Assembly: GCF_022447245.1 (NCBI RefSeq)
Contig: NZ_JAKVBC010000035.1
Coordinates: forward strand, 1 to 57,447
Reading direction: 5' to 3'
Origin: Kordia sp.
GTDB lineage: Bacteria > Bacteroidota > Bacteroidia > Flavobacteriales > Flavobacteriaceae
Length of the DNA stretch: 57,447 bases
Shown here: positions 37,578 through 46,491 of the stretch, one piece after another
Layout of the letters: every line of letters begins with the position of its first letter
Numbering within the stretch: the first letter of the stretch is position 1
Made by a program: the position numbers and the translations under genes
The notes under the pieces: model-generated
Database searches by the model: none
What the model saw: the letters and a program-made list of their open reading frames with translations, nothing else
Told to the model about the DNA's origin: nothing

Positions 37578-38465
37578 GTGTTTCAAATACAAGAAAAAAA
37601 TAACATCATAGAAATTTTAAGCGATCATATGAAAGCATCTGCTTCTATTAACTTGGATGAAGGTGCACGCTTGTTTGATCTTAGATTAAACGATCGAACT
37701 ATCATTTCTGAATATGAGAATTTCCCATACAATCATTCTTCCGCATCGGCAATTTTATTTCCCTTTGCCAACAGAATTGAAGACGGAACCTATACCTTTG
37801 AAGGCGAAACCTATCAAATTCCATGTAATGAACCCGAAAAAAATAATGCTATTCATGGATTGTTATATACAAGAACGTTTGAAGTATATGAACAAAAAAT
37901 CTTTTCAAGTGCTACCATCATAACACTTCGCTATCAACATGATGGGACTTCACAAGGATTTCCTTTTCCATTTGATTTTTATATAACCTATACATTTGCA
38001 GAAACAGAGTTAAATGTAAAAATGAAAGTTGTCAATACAGGTACAAAAACATTTCCGTTTACCATTGGTTGGCATCCGTACTTTAATTCAGAAAACTTAT
38101 ATGAAAGCACGATCGATTTTAATGGTGAAGAAGAATATACCACAACCGACGATCGAAGTCTCACTAATGGTACAAAACCACATGAGCTGCGCATGCCTTT
38201 TCAATTAAAAAATCATCCGTTTGATACGGCATATAAAATGCTTGATGATACGATTGGATTCAAAACACCAACGTATAAGCTAAAAATTACAGGCAACGCC
38301 AAAAAGAATTATGTACAATTTTACACACCAAAAGATAAAAGTATCATTGCCATAGAACCTACTGTTGGACTTTCCAATAGTTTTAACAATGGCATTGGTT
38401 TACAAACTTTAGCTCCAAACAAAACCTATGAAATTGCTTGGAATGTCGTGGTTGAGAAATTATAA
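37578..38465 (+). CDS. aldose 1-epimerase family protein
   Basis: 295 residues from GTG 37578. GalM-type beta-sandwich: ASASINLDEGARLFDLRLND at the start, then FPYNHSSASAILFPFANRIE (the Asn-Arg pair of the sugar site), then EKNNAIHGLLYTRTFEV with the catalytic His, and PFTIGWHPYFNSENL with the second His. The general acid Glu is plausible in IAIEPTVGLSNSFNNG. It likely interconverts anomers of a hexose or related sugar. Members of this group vary in substrate. Confidence 0.88.
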   Translation: MFQIQEKNNIIEILSDHMKASASINLDEGARLFDLRLNDRTIISEYENFPYNHSSASAILFPFANRIEDGTYTFEGETYQIPCNEPEKNNAIHGLLYTRTFEVYEQKIFSSATIITLRYQHDGTSQGFPFPFDFYITYTFAETELNVKMKVVNTGTKTFPFTIGWHPYFNSENLYESTIDFNGEEEYTTTDDRSLTNGTKPHELRMPFQLKNHPFDTAYKMLDDTIGFKTPTYKLKITGNAKKNYVQFYTPKDKSIIAIEPTVGLSNSFNNGIGLQTLAPNKTYEIAWNVVVEKL

Positions 38466-38484
38466 ATATAAACTGAAAAGCATT

Positions 38485-38510
38485 ACACTAAGCGGAGTCG
38501 AAGTGCTACT
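38485..38510. repeat. intergenic repeat, CGGAGTCGAAGTG core
   Basis: ACACTAAGCGGAGTCGAAGT (38485-38504) resembles 53471-53500 and the short repeats often found in flavobacterial intergenic DNA. It overlaps the 3' end of the glutaminyl cyclotransferase gene slightly. Confidence 0.5.
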
Positions 38511-39570
38511 TCTCCATAATCTCAACCTCAAACATTTTATCCCAGTATTTACCAGTAACAAAGTAAGTTTTTGTTTTTGAATTATACGCAATCCCATTAA
38601 ATACATCTGTAGTTGGTAACACTGTTGTTTTTTCTTTTAAACCTCTAAAATCAACAATTCCTTCCAAAGCACCATTCTTAGGATTAATGATCATTATACT
38701 TGGGTTTTGATAGCTGTTTGCATAAATCTTCCCGTTGATGTATTCCAATTCGTTAGATTTTACATAGGTACGCTTATTATCACATACTTGAATAGCGTAT
38801 TCTTCTCGTAATGTTTTCGGGTTTAAAATCCAGATTTTCTCTGTACCATCACTTTTATAGAACTTTTCTCCATCGGTACATAATCCCCAACCTTGTCTGC
38901 TTTTTTGATATGAAAAAGTTCGGATTTGCTTTAAATTATCAGGATTAAACACAAAACCTGTATTCGCTTGCCAAGTAAGCATATATAAAGTATCGTTCAA
39001 AACAGTAATACCTTCACCAAAATAGCGACGATCTAAATCAACTTTTTGATACACTTCACCAGTTGTATAATTCACTTTACGTAAAGAAGACTGACCACGT
39101 TGTCCAGTGCTTTCAAACAAAGTATCTCTAAAAAATTCTAACCCTTGTGTATATGCTCCAGTATCGTGTGGATACGTGTTGACAATTTTATAAGTATAAA
39201 TTTTAGGCTTGCTATTCGATAAAACGGTAATATTCTTTACTACTGGAGCAATTTTTCCGCCGCCATACGTAACTGTAGCTTTTAATAATTGCTTTCCTAA
39301 TAACATGTCTGTAGGAACTGACGTTTCTAAAACAGAAGGATCTGAACTCGAATTTTCCAATTTTTGATCGTTCAAAGTATACTCAACGGATTCAACAGGA
39401 CCATTATTTACATTAATTAACGTTGCTTTTAAAGCAGCATTTAATTGGAATTTGTCCTTTTTACCATCAATTTTTAAAGAAAATTTAGAAGGTGTTGGTT
39501 TTTTTTCGCTTCCGCAAGAAAAAATAGTCAAACTTAAAAATGTGATTATGAATAGCTTATAAAACTTCAT
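38506..39570 (-). CDS. glutaminyl-peptide cyclotransferase, lipoprotein
   Basis: 354 residues. Lipoprotein signal KFYKLFIITFLSLTIFSCGS. An Ig-like region (30-125) precedes the plant/bacterial-type QC beta-propeller: VNTYPHDTGAYTQGLEFFRD, STGQRGQSSLRKVNYTTGEV, YFGEGITVLNDTLYMLTWQA and GLCTDGEKFYKSDGTEKIWI, then NELEYINGKIYANSY. It cyclises N-terminal Gln to pyroglutamate, probably on exported proteins. The N-terminal extra domain is unusual compared with single-domain bacterial QCs but common in this phylum. Confidence 0.87.
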   Translation of the reverse strand: MKFYKLFIITFLSLTIFSCGSEKKPTPSKFSLKIDGKKDKFQLNAALKATLINVNNGPVESVEYTLNDQKLENSSSDPSVLETSVPTDMLLGKQLLKATVTYGGGKIAPVVKNITVLSNSKPKIYTYKIVNTYPHDTGAYTQGLEFFRDTLFESTGQRGQSSLRKVNYTTGEVYQKVDLDRRYFGEGITVLNDTLYMLTWQANTGFVFNPDNLKQIRTFSYQKSRQGWGLCTDGEKFYKSDGTEKIWILNPKTLREEYAIQVCDNKRTYVKSNELEYINGKIYANSYQNPSIMIINPKNGALEGIVDFRGLKEKTTVLPTTDVFNGIAYNSKTKTYFVTGKYWDKMFEVEIMEK

Positions 39571-39623
39571 TAGACTGCATTATTTTTATTGAGCTAAAGT
39601 ATTAAAATCAGTTTAAAAAATCA

Positions 39624-39653
39624 TTGCTTAAATGTAAAAACATTTTATCTTTG
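39624..39653 (+). promoter_or_regulatory. promoter of the SRP RNA
   Basis: TTG (39624-39626), 19 bases, TATCTTTG (39646-39653), an exact Bacteroidota promoter 5 bases before the RNA's 5' stem. Confidence 0.8.
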
Positions 39654-39657
39654 CAGC

Positions 39658-39751
39658 GGCAAGTCCTACACAACCAGCTCCTGTTGAATCCTCCAGGGCG
39701 GGAACGCAGCAAAGGTAAACGGTCGTAGCGGTGTGATGTAGGTAGCTTGCC
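39658..39751 (+). ncRNA. ffs: signal recognition particle 4.5S RNA
   Basis: The ends GGCAAG and CTTGCC close the hairpin, with a T-run after. The conserved SRP loop region is seen as TTGAATCCTCCAGGGCGGGA (39684-39703) followed by ACGCAGCAAAGGTAAAC: the GGGAACGCAGCA part is the Ffh-binding symmetric/asymmetric loop pair. Length about 94 nt, as for small bacterial SRP RNA. It brings Ffh and ribosomes to FtsY for membrane insertion of proteins. Confidence 0.93.
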
Positions 39752-39926
39752 TTTTTTTATGCGCTAAAGTCAAAGATCATAAATTAATTCCATAGACTAT
39801 TCATAAGAAGTTCAAATTTGAGTAATGAGACGAGCTTCTGTATATTACCTCTCTATTATCAAGTCAAGTCTTTATTTCTCCTTTTTTTTAAGCATATTTG
39901 TAAAAAATTAACCAAAACCAAAACGA

Positions 39927-40733
39927 ATGTCAAAAGTTGTATTGATTACTGGTGGTTCATCAGGAATAGGAAAATCTATTGGAATCTTATTAGCAGAGAA
40001 AGGTCATACTGTATATGGAACTAGCAGGAATCCAGCTAAGTTTAAAGATTTTACAGCTTTTAAATTAATCGCCTTGGATGTGCGTGATACAGAAACGATT
40101 CAAAAAGCGGTTTCTACAATTATTGAAGCTGAAGGACGTTTGGATGTATTGATTAATAATGCAGGTGTTGGAATTACGGGTCCGATTGAAGAAACACCAG
40201 ACGAAGAAATCCACAAAGCTTTTCAAACCAATTTGTACGGGCCAATTGCTGTTATGAAAGCAGTATTGCCACAAATGCGCAAACAAAAAAGAGGTCATAT
40301 TGTAAACGTGACTTCCATTGCTGGATATATGGGATTGCCCTACAGAGGAATTTATTCAGCAACCAAAGGTGCTTTAGAACTAGTGACAGAAGCCATGCGA
40401 ATGGAAGTGAAAATGTTTGGAATTGAAATCGCGAATGTTGCACCTGGAGATTTTGCAACCAATATTGCTGCTGGACGTTATCATACACCAGTTTATGAAA
40501 ATTCACCATACAAAGAGGTTTATGGAAATATGCTCAAAGAAATGGACGCACATGTTGATGGTGGTTCGGACCCAAAAATAATGGCAGAAGCGGTTTTAAA
40601 AATTATTGAAACTAAAAAGCCTAAAATTCACTACAAAGTTGGTGCATTTATGCAGAAGTTCTCTATTGTATTGAAACGTGCGTTGCCAGATAAAGTATAT
40701 GAGAAAATGTTGATGAACCATTATAAGCTGTAA
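39927..40733 (+). CDS. SDR family NAD(P)-dependent oxidoreductase
   Basis: 268 residues. VVLITGGSSGIGKSIGILLA (Rossmann Gly-rich loop), DVLINNAGVGITGPIEETPD (NNAG), HIVNVTSIAGYMGLPYRGIY followed by SATKGALELV with catalytic Tyr143 and Lys147. Classical SDR; substrate unknown. The C-terminal extension (about 40 residues with KVGAFMQKFSIVLKRALPD) is like DltE/short-chain alcohol enzymes. Promoter not clear. Nothing about its neighbours suggests a pathway. Confidence 0.9.
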   Translation: MSKVVLITGGSSGIGKSIGILLAEKGHTVYGTSRNPAKFKDFTAFKLIALDVRDTETIQKAVSTIIEAEGRLDVLINNAGVGITGPIEETPDEEIHKAFQTNLYGPIAVMKAVLPQMRKQKRGHIVNVTSIAGYMGLPYRGIYSATKGALELVTEAMRMEVKMFGIEIANVAPGDFATNIAAGRYHTPVYENSPYKEVYGNMLKEMDAHVDGGSDPKIMAEAVLKIIETKKPKIHYKVGAFMQKFSIVLKRALPDKVYEKMLMNHYKL

Positions 40734-40784
40734 CACTTACAGTTGTATATGTAAAGATAGTATTGTGTTACAAACTTTAATTAT

Positions 40785-41345
40785 ATGCAGCAAAATTCAA
40801 ATACTTTTTTACTAGAATCAAAATTAAAACGATTAAAAATTTCATTTTCAAAACAAAATGGAAAGCTAATTATTGCCCAAGCTAAAAGAGATTATACCGT
40901 TTTAATAGCGTTGATATTTTTTCCACTCTTTTTAGGCACAAGTATTTTATTGTTTTTAATTTTTAGTGATGAAGAAACACGCCAATTATATACCACCAAA
41001 GTATACTTAGGAGTTTTATTTTTATTTTCTGTGGCAGTTGGAAGTTTTGTCCGTATGCGTATCAAACAAAAACAAAATAAAGCGATAAAAATCTTAGGTT
41101 ACAAGGAAATTATCATCAAGACGAAAGAACATTCACACCGTTTTGATGCCAATACGATTGAAAAGTTTGAATATTCTATAAAAAAGGCAGAAGAAGAAGT
41201 CTATTACGGTACACTTTTTTCAGTTGACACAACAGAACAAAAACATGCATTATTAGGACTTGAGGCAGAAACTGAGCAATATTTACTAGATGATATGCAT
41301 TGGTTTATAAACTATTTTACAGAACATGTACAATTAAACGTATAA
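40785..41345 (+). CDS. membrane protein of unknown function
   Basis: 186 residues with two membrane segments (TVLIALIFFPLFLGTSILLF and VYLGVLFLFSVAVGSFVRM) between an N-terminal soluble stretch and a C-terminal domain with IKTKEHSHRFDANTIEKFEY. The C-terminal half looks like a PH-type beta domain, as in 1830-2270, but the match is weak. It ends in TAAATG, directly joined to the hydrolase gene. Confidence 0.65.
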   Translation: MQQNSNTFLLESKLKRLKISFSKQNGKLIIAQAKRDYTVLIALIFFPLFLGTSILLFLIFSDEETRQLYTTKVYLGVLFLFSVAVGSFVRMRIKQKQNKAIKILGYKEIIIKTKEHSHRFDANTIEKFEYSIKKAEEEVYYGTLFSVDTTEQKHALLGLEAETEQYLLDDMHWFINYFTEHVQLNV

Positions 41346-42404
41346 ATGCTTACGATGCTTGCAAAAAAAATATTTCCAATACTATTCCGCACGTTGTTGC
41401 TGGTTGTATTTTTGGTGCAAGTATCTTGTTCTCCAGACATCAATTCGATTCCTCCGCAACATCTAAAAAACGGTTTGCAAGCTACAACATTACCATTTTC
41501 GACCTCGTTACATACTACTAGTTTTCACGCAAATATTGTATATGGTGATGACGCACGCAATGGGTATGACTTTTTTAAACCGAATCAAAAAGAACCTTCT
41601 TCCTTATTAATAATGGTTCATGGTGGCGGATTTGTCAACGGAGATAAATCTAAATATTACGATTCGTATAGCTATCGAGGATTCATCAATAGATTACTCG
41701 AAAAAAATATAGCAGTTGCAACAATCAATTACAGATTTGTTGATCCGCTTGAAGATAAAGGAATTCTGAATAGTTTACATGATGTAAAACGCGCATTACA
41801 ACACATGCGTTTTTATGCAGACAGCTTACATTTTAACAAAAAAAAGGTAATGCTATATGGAAGTTCAGCAGGATCTGCAGCAGCTATGTGGATAGGCTTT
41901 GGAGACGATAGAGCTATTGAAACTTCAAAAGATTTAATAGAAAGAGAATCTACGCGAATACAAGGATTAGTTGGAATTTCTACACAAGCCAATTATGACA
42001 TCGCTGAGTGGCATAAAACCGTATTTTCATACTTTCAAAAAGAAGGATTTACGGCTGAATCTTTGGAAGAATTGATAAAAGAGTATCGTATATTATTGTA
42101 TTATGGCATTCAAAATAAAGCTGATTTAGCTTCAGAAGCCACAAAACTATACCTTCAACAAACCGATATGTTAAGAATGTTATCAAAAGATGATCCAGCA
42201 TTTTATTTGCAAACAGATCAGTTTTCAGGTGCTGTTCCAACCAATATGAGCGAAGTTTTCCATCATCCATTACATGTAAAAACAATTCAGCAACAAGCTG
42301 AAAAAGAAGGAGTTGAGGGAATGTATAATGCACCACAAATAAATTTGGATACTACGGGAGGTGAAACTTATGAAGCATTCATTATTCGTACGATTGGAAA
42401 TTAA
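41346..42404 (+). CDS. alpha/beta hydrolase lipoprotein
   Basis: 352 residues. Lipoprotein signal with LLLVVFLVQVSCSPD; an ATG three codons in could also be used. The hydrolase core has IMVHGGGFVNGDKSKYYD (oxyanion HGGG), VATINYRFVDPLEDK, VMLYGSSAGSAAAMWIGFG (nucleophile elbow GSSAGS) and LHVKTIQQQAEKEGVEG near the end, where the catalytic His may lie. It is of the BD-FAE/carboxylesterase type, probably on an outer-membrane or periplasmic face. The start overlaps the preceding stop. Confidence 0.8.
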   Translation: MLTMLAKKIFPILFRTLLLVVFLVQVSCSPDINSIPPQHLKNGLQATTLPFSTSLHTTSFHANIVYGDDARNGYDFFKPNQKEPSSLLIMVHGGGFVNGDKSKYYDSYSYRGFINRLLEKNIAVATINYRFVDPLEDKGILNSLHDVKRALQHMRFYADSLHFNKKKVMLYGSSAGSAAAMWIGFGDDRAIETSKDLIERESTRIQGLVGISTQANYDIAEWHKTVFSYFQKEGFTAESLEELIKEYRILLYYGIQNKADLASEATKLYLQQTDMLRMLSKDDPAFYLQTDQFSGAVPTNMSEVFHHPLHVKTIQQQAEKEGVEGMYNAPQINLDTTGGETYEAFIIRTIGN

Positions 42405-42421
42405 TTTCATACATTGCAGGC

Positions 42422-42817
42422 ATGCGCATTCATATTATATCCTTTCTGTTTTTCATCATTTCTTCAATAGCTATACAAACTAGTGTAGAGAAAGAGATTC
42501 TTGGGAAGTGGCAATTTGTCCAAGCATCTGAAATTATGCAAAAGAATGGACAAGAAGTATCTAAAAATATAGAAGTTAAAAACCTCGACGATCCATTCAT
42601 AAAAAAAGATGTCATCCTTTCTTTTCAAGCTGATAATTTTATAGGTTTTGAAATAGGAGATTTTATAATGTATGCGAAGTATACAATTAAAGATTCAGTA
42701 CTTACTATCGGAAAATATAAATATGGGATCTTAAAAGTTACGGAGGATAGGCTGCTTTTAAAAACAACTACGGACTCTTCACAACGCATCTTTCAATATA
42801 AAAAACGAAACTTATAG
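42422..42817 (+). CDS. small exported lipocalin-like protein
   Basis: 131 residues with a signal (RIHIISFLFFIISSIAIQTS). EILGKWQFVQASEIMQKNGQ and the strands VILSFQADNFIGFEIGDFIM, YAKYTIKDSVLTIGKYKY fit the small lipocalin-like/DUF proteins of Bacteroidota in which 'GKWxF' opens the barrel. Ligand unknown. Only 18 bases after the hydrolase gene. Confidence 0.6.
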   Translation: MRIHIISFLFFIISSIAIQTSVEKEILGKWQFVQASEIMQKNGQEVSKNIEVKNLDDPFIKKDVILSFQADNFIGFEIGDFIMYAKYTIKDSVLTIGKYKYGILKVTEDRLLLKTTTDSSQRIFQYKKRNL

Positions 42818-42891
42818 GTGTAAAAATATGCTCAAACTATAATGTAACGTTCCCTATTTTTTCAATACATATTTTCTATAAACCTTTATGT

Positions 42892-43527
42892 ATGAAATAC
42901 TTCATTGCAATATTAATTATTACTATTTCCATATTATCCGGAATGTTCTTTGAATTACCACTTTGGAGTTATATTGGACTTACTATATTATTGTTTGTGT
43001 TATTCCTAATTTGGGAATTCACTGTTTTGAAACAGCATTTTAGTGGAGGTTTTCAAATGAAGAGCCATAAAAAAACTATTGGACTTATGAAGTATCTTGG
43101 AATGATTCCGTTTATGACTTCTGTTTTTTTTGAAGATAATTATAGGAGTAATATGGATAGTTTTCAGTATGGTCTTTTATTCTTTGTGATTACATTCGTA
43201 AGCATTGATATTATAGTATATATACTTTATAAATTTAGAAAACCTGTAACAATTCATATAGATAAAGATGTATTGGTATTCAATAATCGCTGGCCAGAAA
43301 AGCGTGATTTAAAAAAGCTTAATTATATTGGAATACCTTCTTTTACTGGAGAATTAGAATTAGGTTTTATCAAAAAATCAGATGTTAGATTACCATTTAA
43401 AGAATACAAGCCTGACGAATTTAGACGTTTTTTAGAAATACTTGTTGAAAAATCTGAACACAATGTATATCTAACCGAAGATGTAGAGAAAAAGTTTCCA
43501 GCTTCCTTGTTGAAGCTTCCAAATTAA
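42892..43527 (+). CDS. four-TM protein of unknown function
   Basis: 211 residues. Hydrophobic segments at about 1-45 (two), 62-80 and 90-112; then a soluble part TIHIDKDVLVFNNRWPEKRD, LNYIGIPSFTGELELGFIKK, LPFKEYKPDEFRRFLEILVE. No recognised family. Followed by 320 bases with no gene. Confidence 0.65.
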   Translation: MKYFIAILIITISILSGMFFELPLWSYIGLTILLFVLFLIWEFTVLKQHFSGGFQMKSHKKTIGLMKYLGMIPFMTSVFFEDNYRSNMDSFQYGLLFFVITFVSIDIIVYILYKFRKPVTIHIDKDVLVFNNRWPEKRDLKKLNYIGIPSFTGELELGFIKKSDVRLPFKEYKPDEFRRFLEILVEKSEHNVYLTEDVEKKFPASLLKLPN

Positions 43528-43848
43528 TGTAAACATCGTAAGTTACCATTACTACACTAGAACGTGACATCTATACATGTTTTGGTAAAATTCTCACAAG
43601 TTTTCGCGTACTTTGATATAACAAAGAATCATTGTGTATAACAATTACATCATACTACTGTCTTTACTATCATAAAAACAGTAGCATACTTTGAAATTTG
43701 TATTGGGAAAGCCTGCGTTATGCAGGCTTTTTTTGTGAAACTAAATCTTGGTGAAATTAGTCAAGTGAGTTGAAATTCTTCTTTATAAAATATCATACAT
43801 AAAATTATTTTTTACTTTAGAAGCCAATGAAAAAGGGACTTCTCATTT
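43528..43848. other. intergenic region with two hairpins
   Basis: No gene is seen. CTACTGT and ACAGTAG pair in 43654-43688, and a strong terminator follows at 43708-43734. The TACTTTG near 43611 is one T short of a -7 element. It could hold a small transcript, but this is open. Confidence 0.35.
43708..43734 (+). terminator. rho-independent terminator in the 43.5-43.8 kb gap
   Basis: GCCTGC (43711-43716) and GCAGGC (43722-43727) with A-run before and T-run after. Confidence 0.85.
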
Positions 43849-44694
43849 ATGAGTACAACACAAAACGACAAAAATGTAGTTAGTACATTGATTCATAATT
43901 CAATACGAAAAATTTCGTGGCGCGGGCTACAAAAAGTGAGTATACTGATTCTATTTTCTTTAGTTGTAAATCATTTAATAACCCGCGAAAGTTTCCCTGG
44001 AAATGATGAGTATACTTTCCCTATGGAAGGTTTTTTATCATCCATTGGTTTAGGAGCTATCATAGGATTGATAGCTCATTTTAATTTTAAATTTCACAAG
44101 AAAAAATACTCTTCCAAAAAGATAGAAGTCGCTACAATTGCACGTTTTTTAATATCTACTTTAGGATATATCATTTTAGTTTACATTCCTACATATATAA
44201 TATTAACACTATTGACTGGTGGAGATCTTGTTTTCTATTATTTCTTAACAGGCTTACTACTTACATTATTAATAAGTGCAATTGGAGTTAGTGTATATTA
44301 TGCCTATGATATTTACGATTTGTACAAATTGTCTATCAAAGATGGCGAAATAGCTATAGAACATGGCGCCAAAACAACATTGCTCACCTATGAAAATATT
44401 GCATGCTTTTTTAGTGCAAACAAAATTGTATATGCCGTGCAAAATGATGGTAAAACCATTGCGACAGATTTTACACTAAATGCTTTAGAAGAAAAAGTAA
44501 ATGATCAATTATTTTTTAGAGCAAATCGACAACTTATTGTGCATCTAAATTCCATAGATCAAATTGAAAAAATTGAGAACGGAAAGCTACGTGTTCGATT
44601 AAAATCATCAATCCAAAGTACAGAAATTGGAGAAATTACGATTAGTCGTTACAAGCGAAAATTATTCATGGATTGGTTTGAACAAAAAACCTAA
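43849..44694 (+). CDS. LytTR family regulator with four TM segments
   Basis: 281 residues. N-terminal soluble start (DKNVVSTLIHNSIRKISWRG), four membrane segments between 25 and 150, then a LytTR domain: IKDGEIAIEHGAKTTLLTYE, IATDFTLNALEEKVNDQLFF RANRQLIVHLNSI, and ISRYKRKLFMDWF. In LytTR proteins the beta-rich domain binds DNA; here it is fused to a membrane domain with no receiver, so the signal could be sensed in the membrane. It precedes the CPBP gene by 117 bases; their link is not shown. Confidence 0.85.
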   Translation: MSTTQNDKNVVSTLIHNSIRKISWRGLQKVSILILFSLVVNHLITRESFPGNDEYTFPMEGFLSSIGLGAIIGLIAHFNFKFHKKKYSSKKIEVATIARFLISTLGYIILVYIPTYIILTLLTGGDLVFYYFLTGLLLTLLISAIGVSVYYAYDIYDLYKLSIKDGEIAIEHGAKTTLLTYENIACFFSANKIVYAVQNDGKTIATDFTLNALEEKVNDQLFFRANRQLIVHLNSIDQIEKIENGKLRVRLKSSIQSTEIGEITISRYKRKLFMDWFEQKT

Positions 44695-44811
44695 AAAAAC
44701 AAACGACTATTCAGTAGTAAATTTGTTACCATTCAGTAAAAGTAGTAGTATTTATAGGGTTTTTCAGGGATAAAGTTCATTACTTCGCTTTGAAATTAAA
44801 ATCGAAAAACA

Positions 44812-45474
44812 ATGAATACACAGACTTTTAAAAACCCACTTTTCCCTTTTATTACAACTATTTCTGCCTGCTTTATTTGGTATGGACCTTTACGATTAGG
44901 CTATTTTACAATGATCGTTGCAGCCTTAGTTATTGTACTTGGAAGTTATGTCCAATACAAAGGAAAACTATTTTCTTCTTTAGGGTTTCAACGAGAAAAA
45001 TTCACCTCAAAAAACATAGTGCTTTTTGCACTTTTAGTAGCACTCATACTTTTCCTATTTTATACTTTTATCTTAGTTCCTGGTGTTGAAAAAATAATGG
45101 GTGTTCCAATTGATTATTCAGGTTTTGAAGAGTTTAAATGGAATCTTCCGGCGTGCTTAATTGCCTTACCTTATATTTGGGTTACAGCAGGATTTGGAGA
45201 AGAAATTGTCTTTAGAGGTTATTTTATGAGGCAATTTACAAGGCTTTTTGGAGAAAGTAAGCTTAGTATCATCATAAATATCATTGTATTTGCCTGTTTT
45301 TTTGGCTTCTTACATGCATATCAAGGAATTACTGGACAAATTGTTACGGGAGTAATTGGTGCTTTGTTAGCAACCATATTTTACCTTCGTAAATATGATT
45401 TATGGTTTGTAATTGCAGTACACGGTTTCTTTGATACAATTGCACTGATTTGTGTCTATTTTGATTTATTATAG
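44812..45474 (+). CDS. CPBP family intramembrane metalloprotease
   Basis: 220 residues with about six membrane segments. Abi/CPBP motif 1 is AGFGEEIVFRGYFMRQF (EExxxR), motif 2 is FFGFLHAYQGITGQIV (His), and motif 3 IAVHGFFDTIALI. These are the three Glu/His/His sites of Rce1-like proteases. Related proteins act in bacteriocin immunity or protein processing; whether this serves leader peptides here is unknown. No obvious partner gene. Confidence 0.88.
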   Translation: MNTQTFKNPLFPFITTISACFIWYGPLRLGYFTMIVAALVIVLGSYVQYKGKLFSSLGFQREKFTSKNIVLFALLVALILFLFYTFILVPGVEKIMGVPIDYSGFEEFKWNLPACLIALPYIWVTAGFGEEIVFRGYFMRQFTRLFGESKLSIIINIIVFACFFGFLHAYQGITGQIVTGVIGALLATIFYLRKYDLWFVIAVHGFFDTIALICVYFDLL

Positions 45475-45647
45475 GATAGGAGAAAACAGTGTAATTTTTT
45501 ATTTAAATGTTAATAACTCGCGTACTATTCTCTCAAACAATTTCTTTTTCACATCTGATAATGTTGTAATTTTACCCCAAATTGCGTTCAAACTGAAAAC
45601 GCTACAAAACAGAAAACACAACTTTCAAATATTAAAATAGATAACAA

Positions 45648-46301
45648 ATGAAATTTTTTATTGACACGGCTAACTTAGATCAAATTCGTGAAGCACAAGC
45701 ATTAGGTATTTTAGATGGTGTAACTACAAACCCTTCATTAATGGCAAAAGAAGGTATTATTGGTGCCGAAAATATCTTAAATCATTACAAAGCTATTTGT
45801 GAGATTGTTGACGGACATGTTTCTGCGGAAGTAATTTCAACAGATTTTGAAGGTATGGTAAGAGAAGGAGAAGCTTTGGCTGCTTTAAATCCTCAAATCG
45901 TAGTAAAATTACCAATGATTGCTGACGGTGTAAAAGCGTGTAAATATTTTTCGGATAAAGGAATCAAAACGAATGTAACTTTAGTGTTTTCTGCAGGGCA
46001 AGCTTTGTTAGCAGCAAAAGCAGGAGCAACGTATGTATCGCCATTTATTGGTCGTTTAGATGATATTTCTACAGATGGTTTAAACCTAATCGCAGAAATT
46101 AGAATGATTTATGATAACTATGCTTTTGAAACGGAAATTTTAGCAGCTTCTGTATGTCATACGATGCACGTAATTGACTGTGCTAAGATTGGTGCAGATG
46201 TAATGACAGGACCATTAAAGTCAATTGTTGGCTTATTGAAGCATCCATTAACGGATATCGGTTTAGAAAAATTCTTGGCAGATTATAAAAAAGGAAACTA
46301 A
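45648..46301 (+). CDS. fsa: fructose-6-phosphate aldolase (transaldolase family)
   Basis: 217 residues. [20 protein letters not shown] and [16 protein letters not shown] open the small transaldolase type; the Schiff-base Lys87 lies in [32 protein letters not shown] is also standard. It is annotated either as transaldolase or as F6P aldolase, and the short group cannot be separated from sequence reading alone. Terminator after. Confidence 0.93.
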   Translation: MKFFIDTANLDQIREAQALGILDGVTTNPSLMAKEGIIGAENILNHYKAICEIVDGHVSAEVISTDFEGMVREGEALAALNPQIVVKLPMIADGVKACKYFSDKGIKTNVTLVFSAGQALLAAKAGATYVSPFIGRLDDISTDGLNLIAEIRMIYDNYAFETEILAASVCHTMHVIDCAKIGADVMTGPLKSIVGLLKHPLTDIGLEKFLADYKKGN

Positions 46302-46327
46302 AGAAAACTTTCAACACTAATATATAG

Positions 46328-46361
46328 AAGCGTTATGGACATTTCCAAGACGCTTTTTTTT
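46328..46361 (+). terminator. terminator after fsa
   Basis: AAGCGT (46328-46333) pairs with ACGCTT (46350-46355), with an inner GGA/TCC pair and an eight-base T-run. Confidence 0.8.
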
Positions 46362-46491
46362 ATGATCTTTATTTTTTGACAATTTATGATTAAGTTTAGT
46401 CATAATCGTACATTTCTTCTCCATAGATTTTTCTTATAATTGCTCTATAATACAACTAACTTACTCTTAGCCAAACCCTAAACCTTTTACC

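Noticed and set aside
44812-45474. CPBP protease as the processing enzyme for the leader peptides.
   Set aside because: No physical link to any precursor and the family has many other roles.
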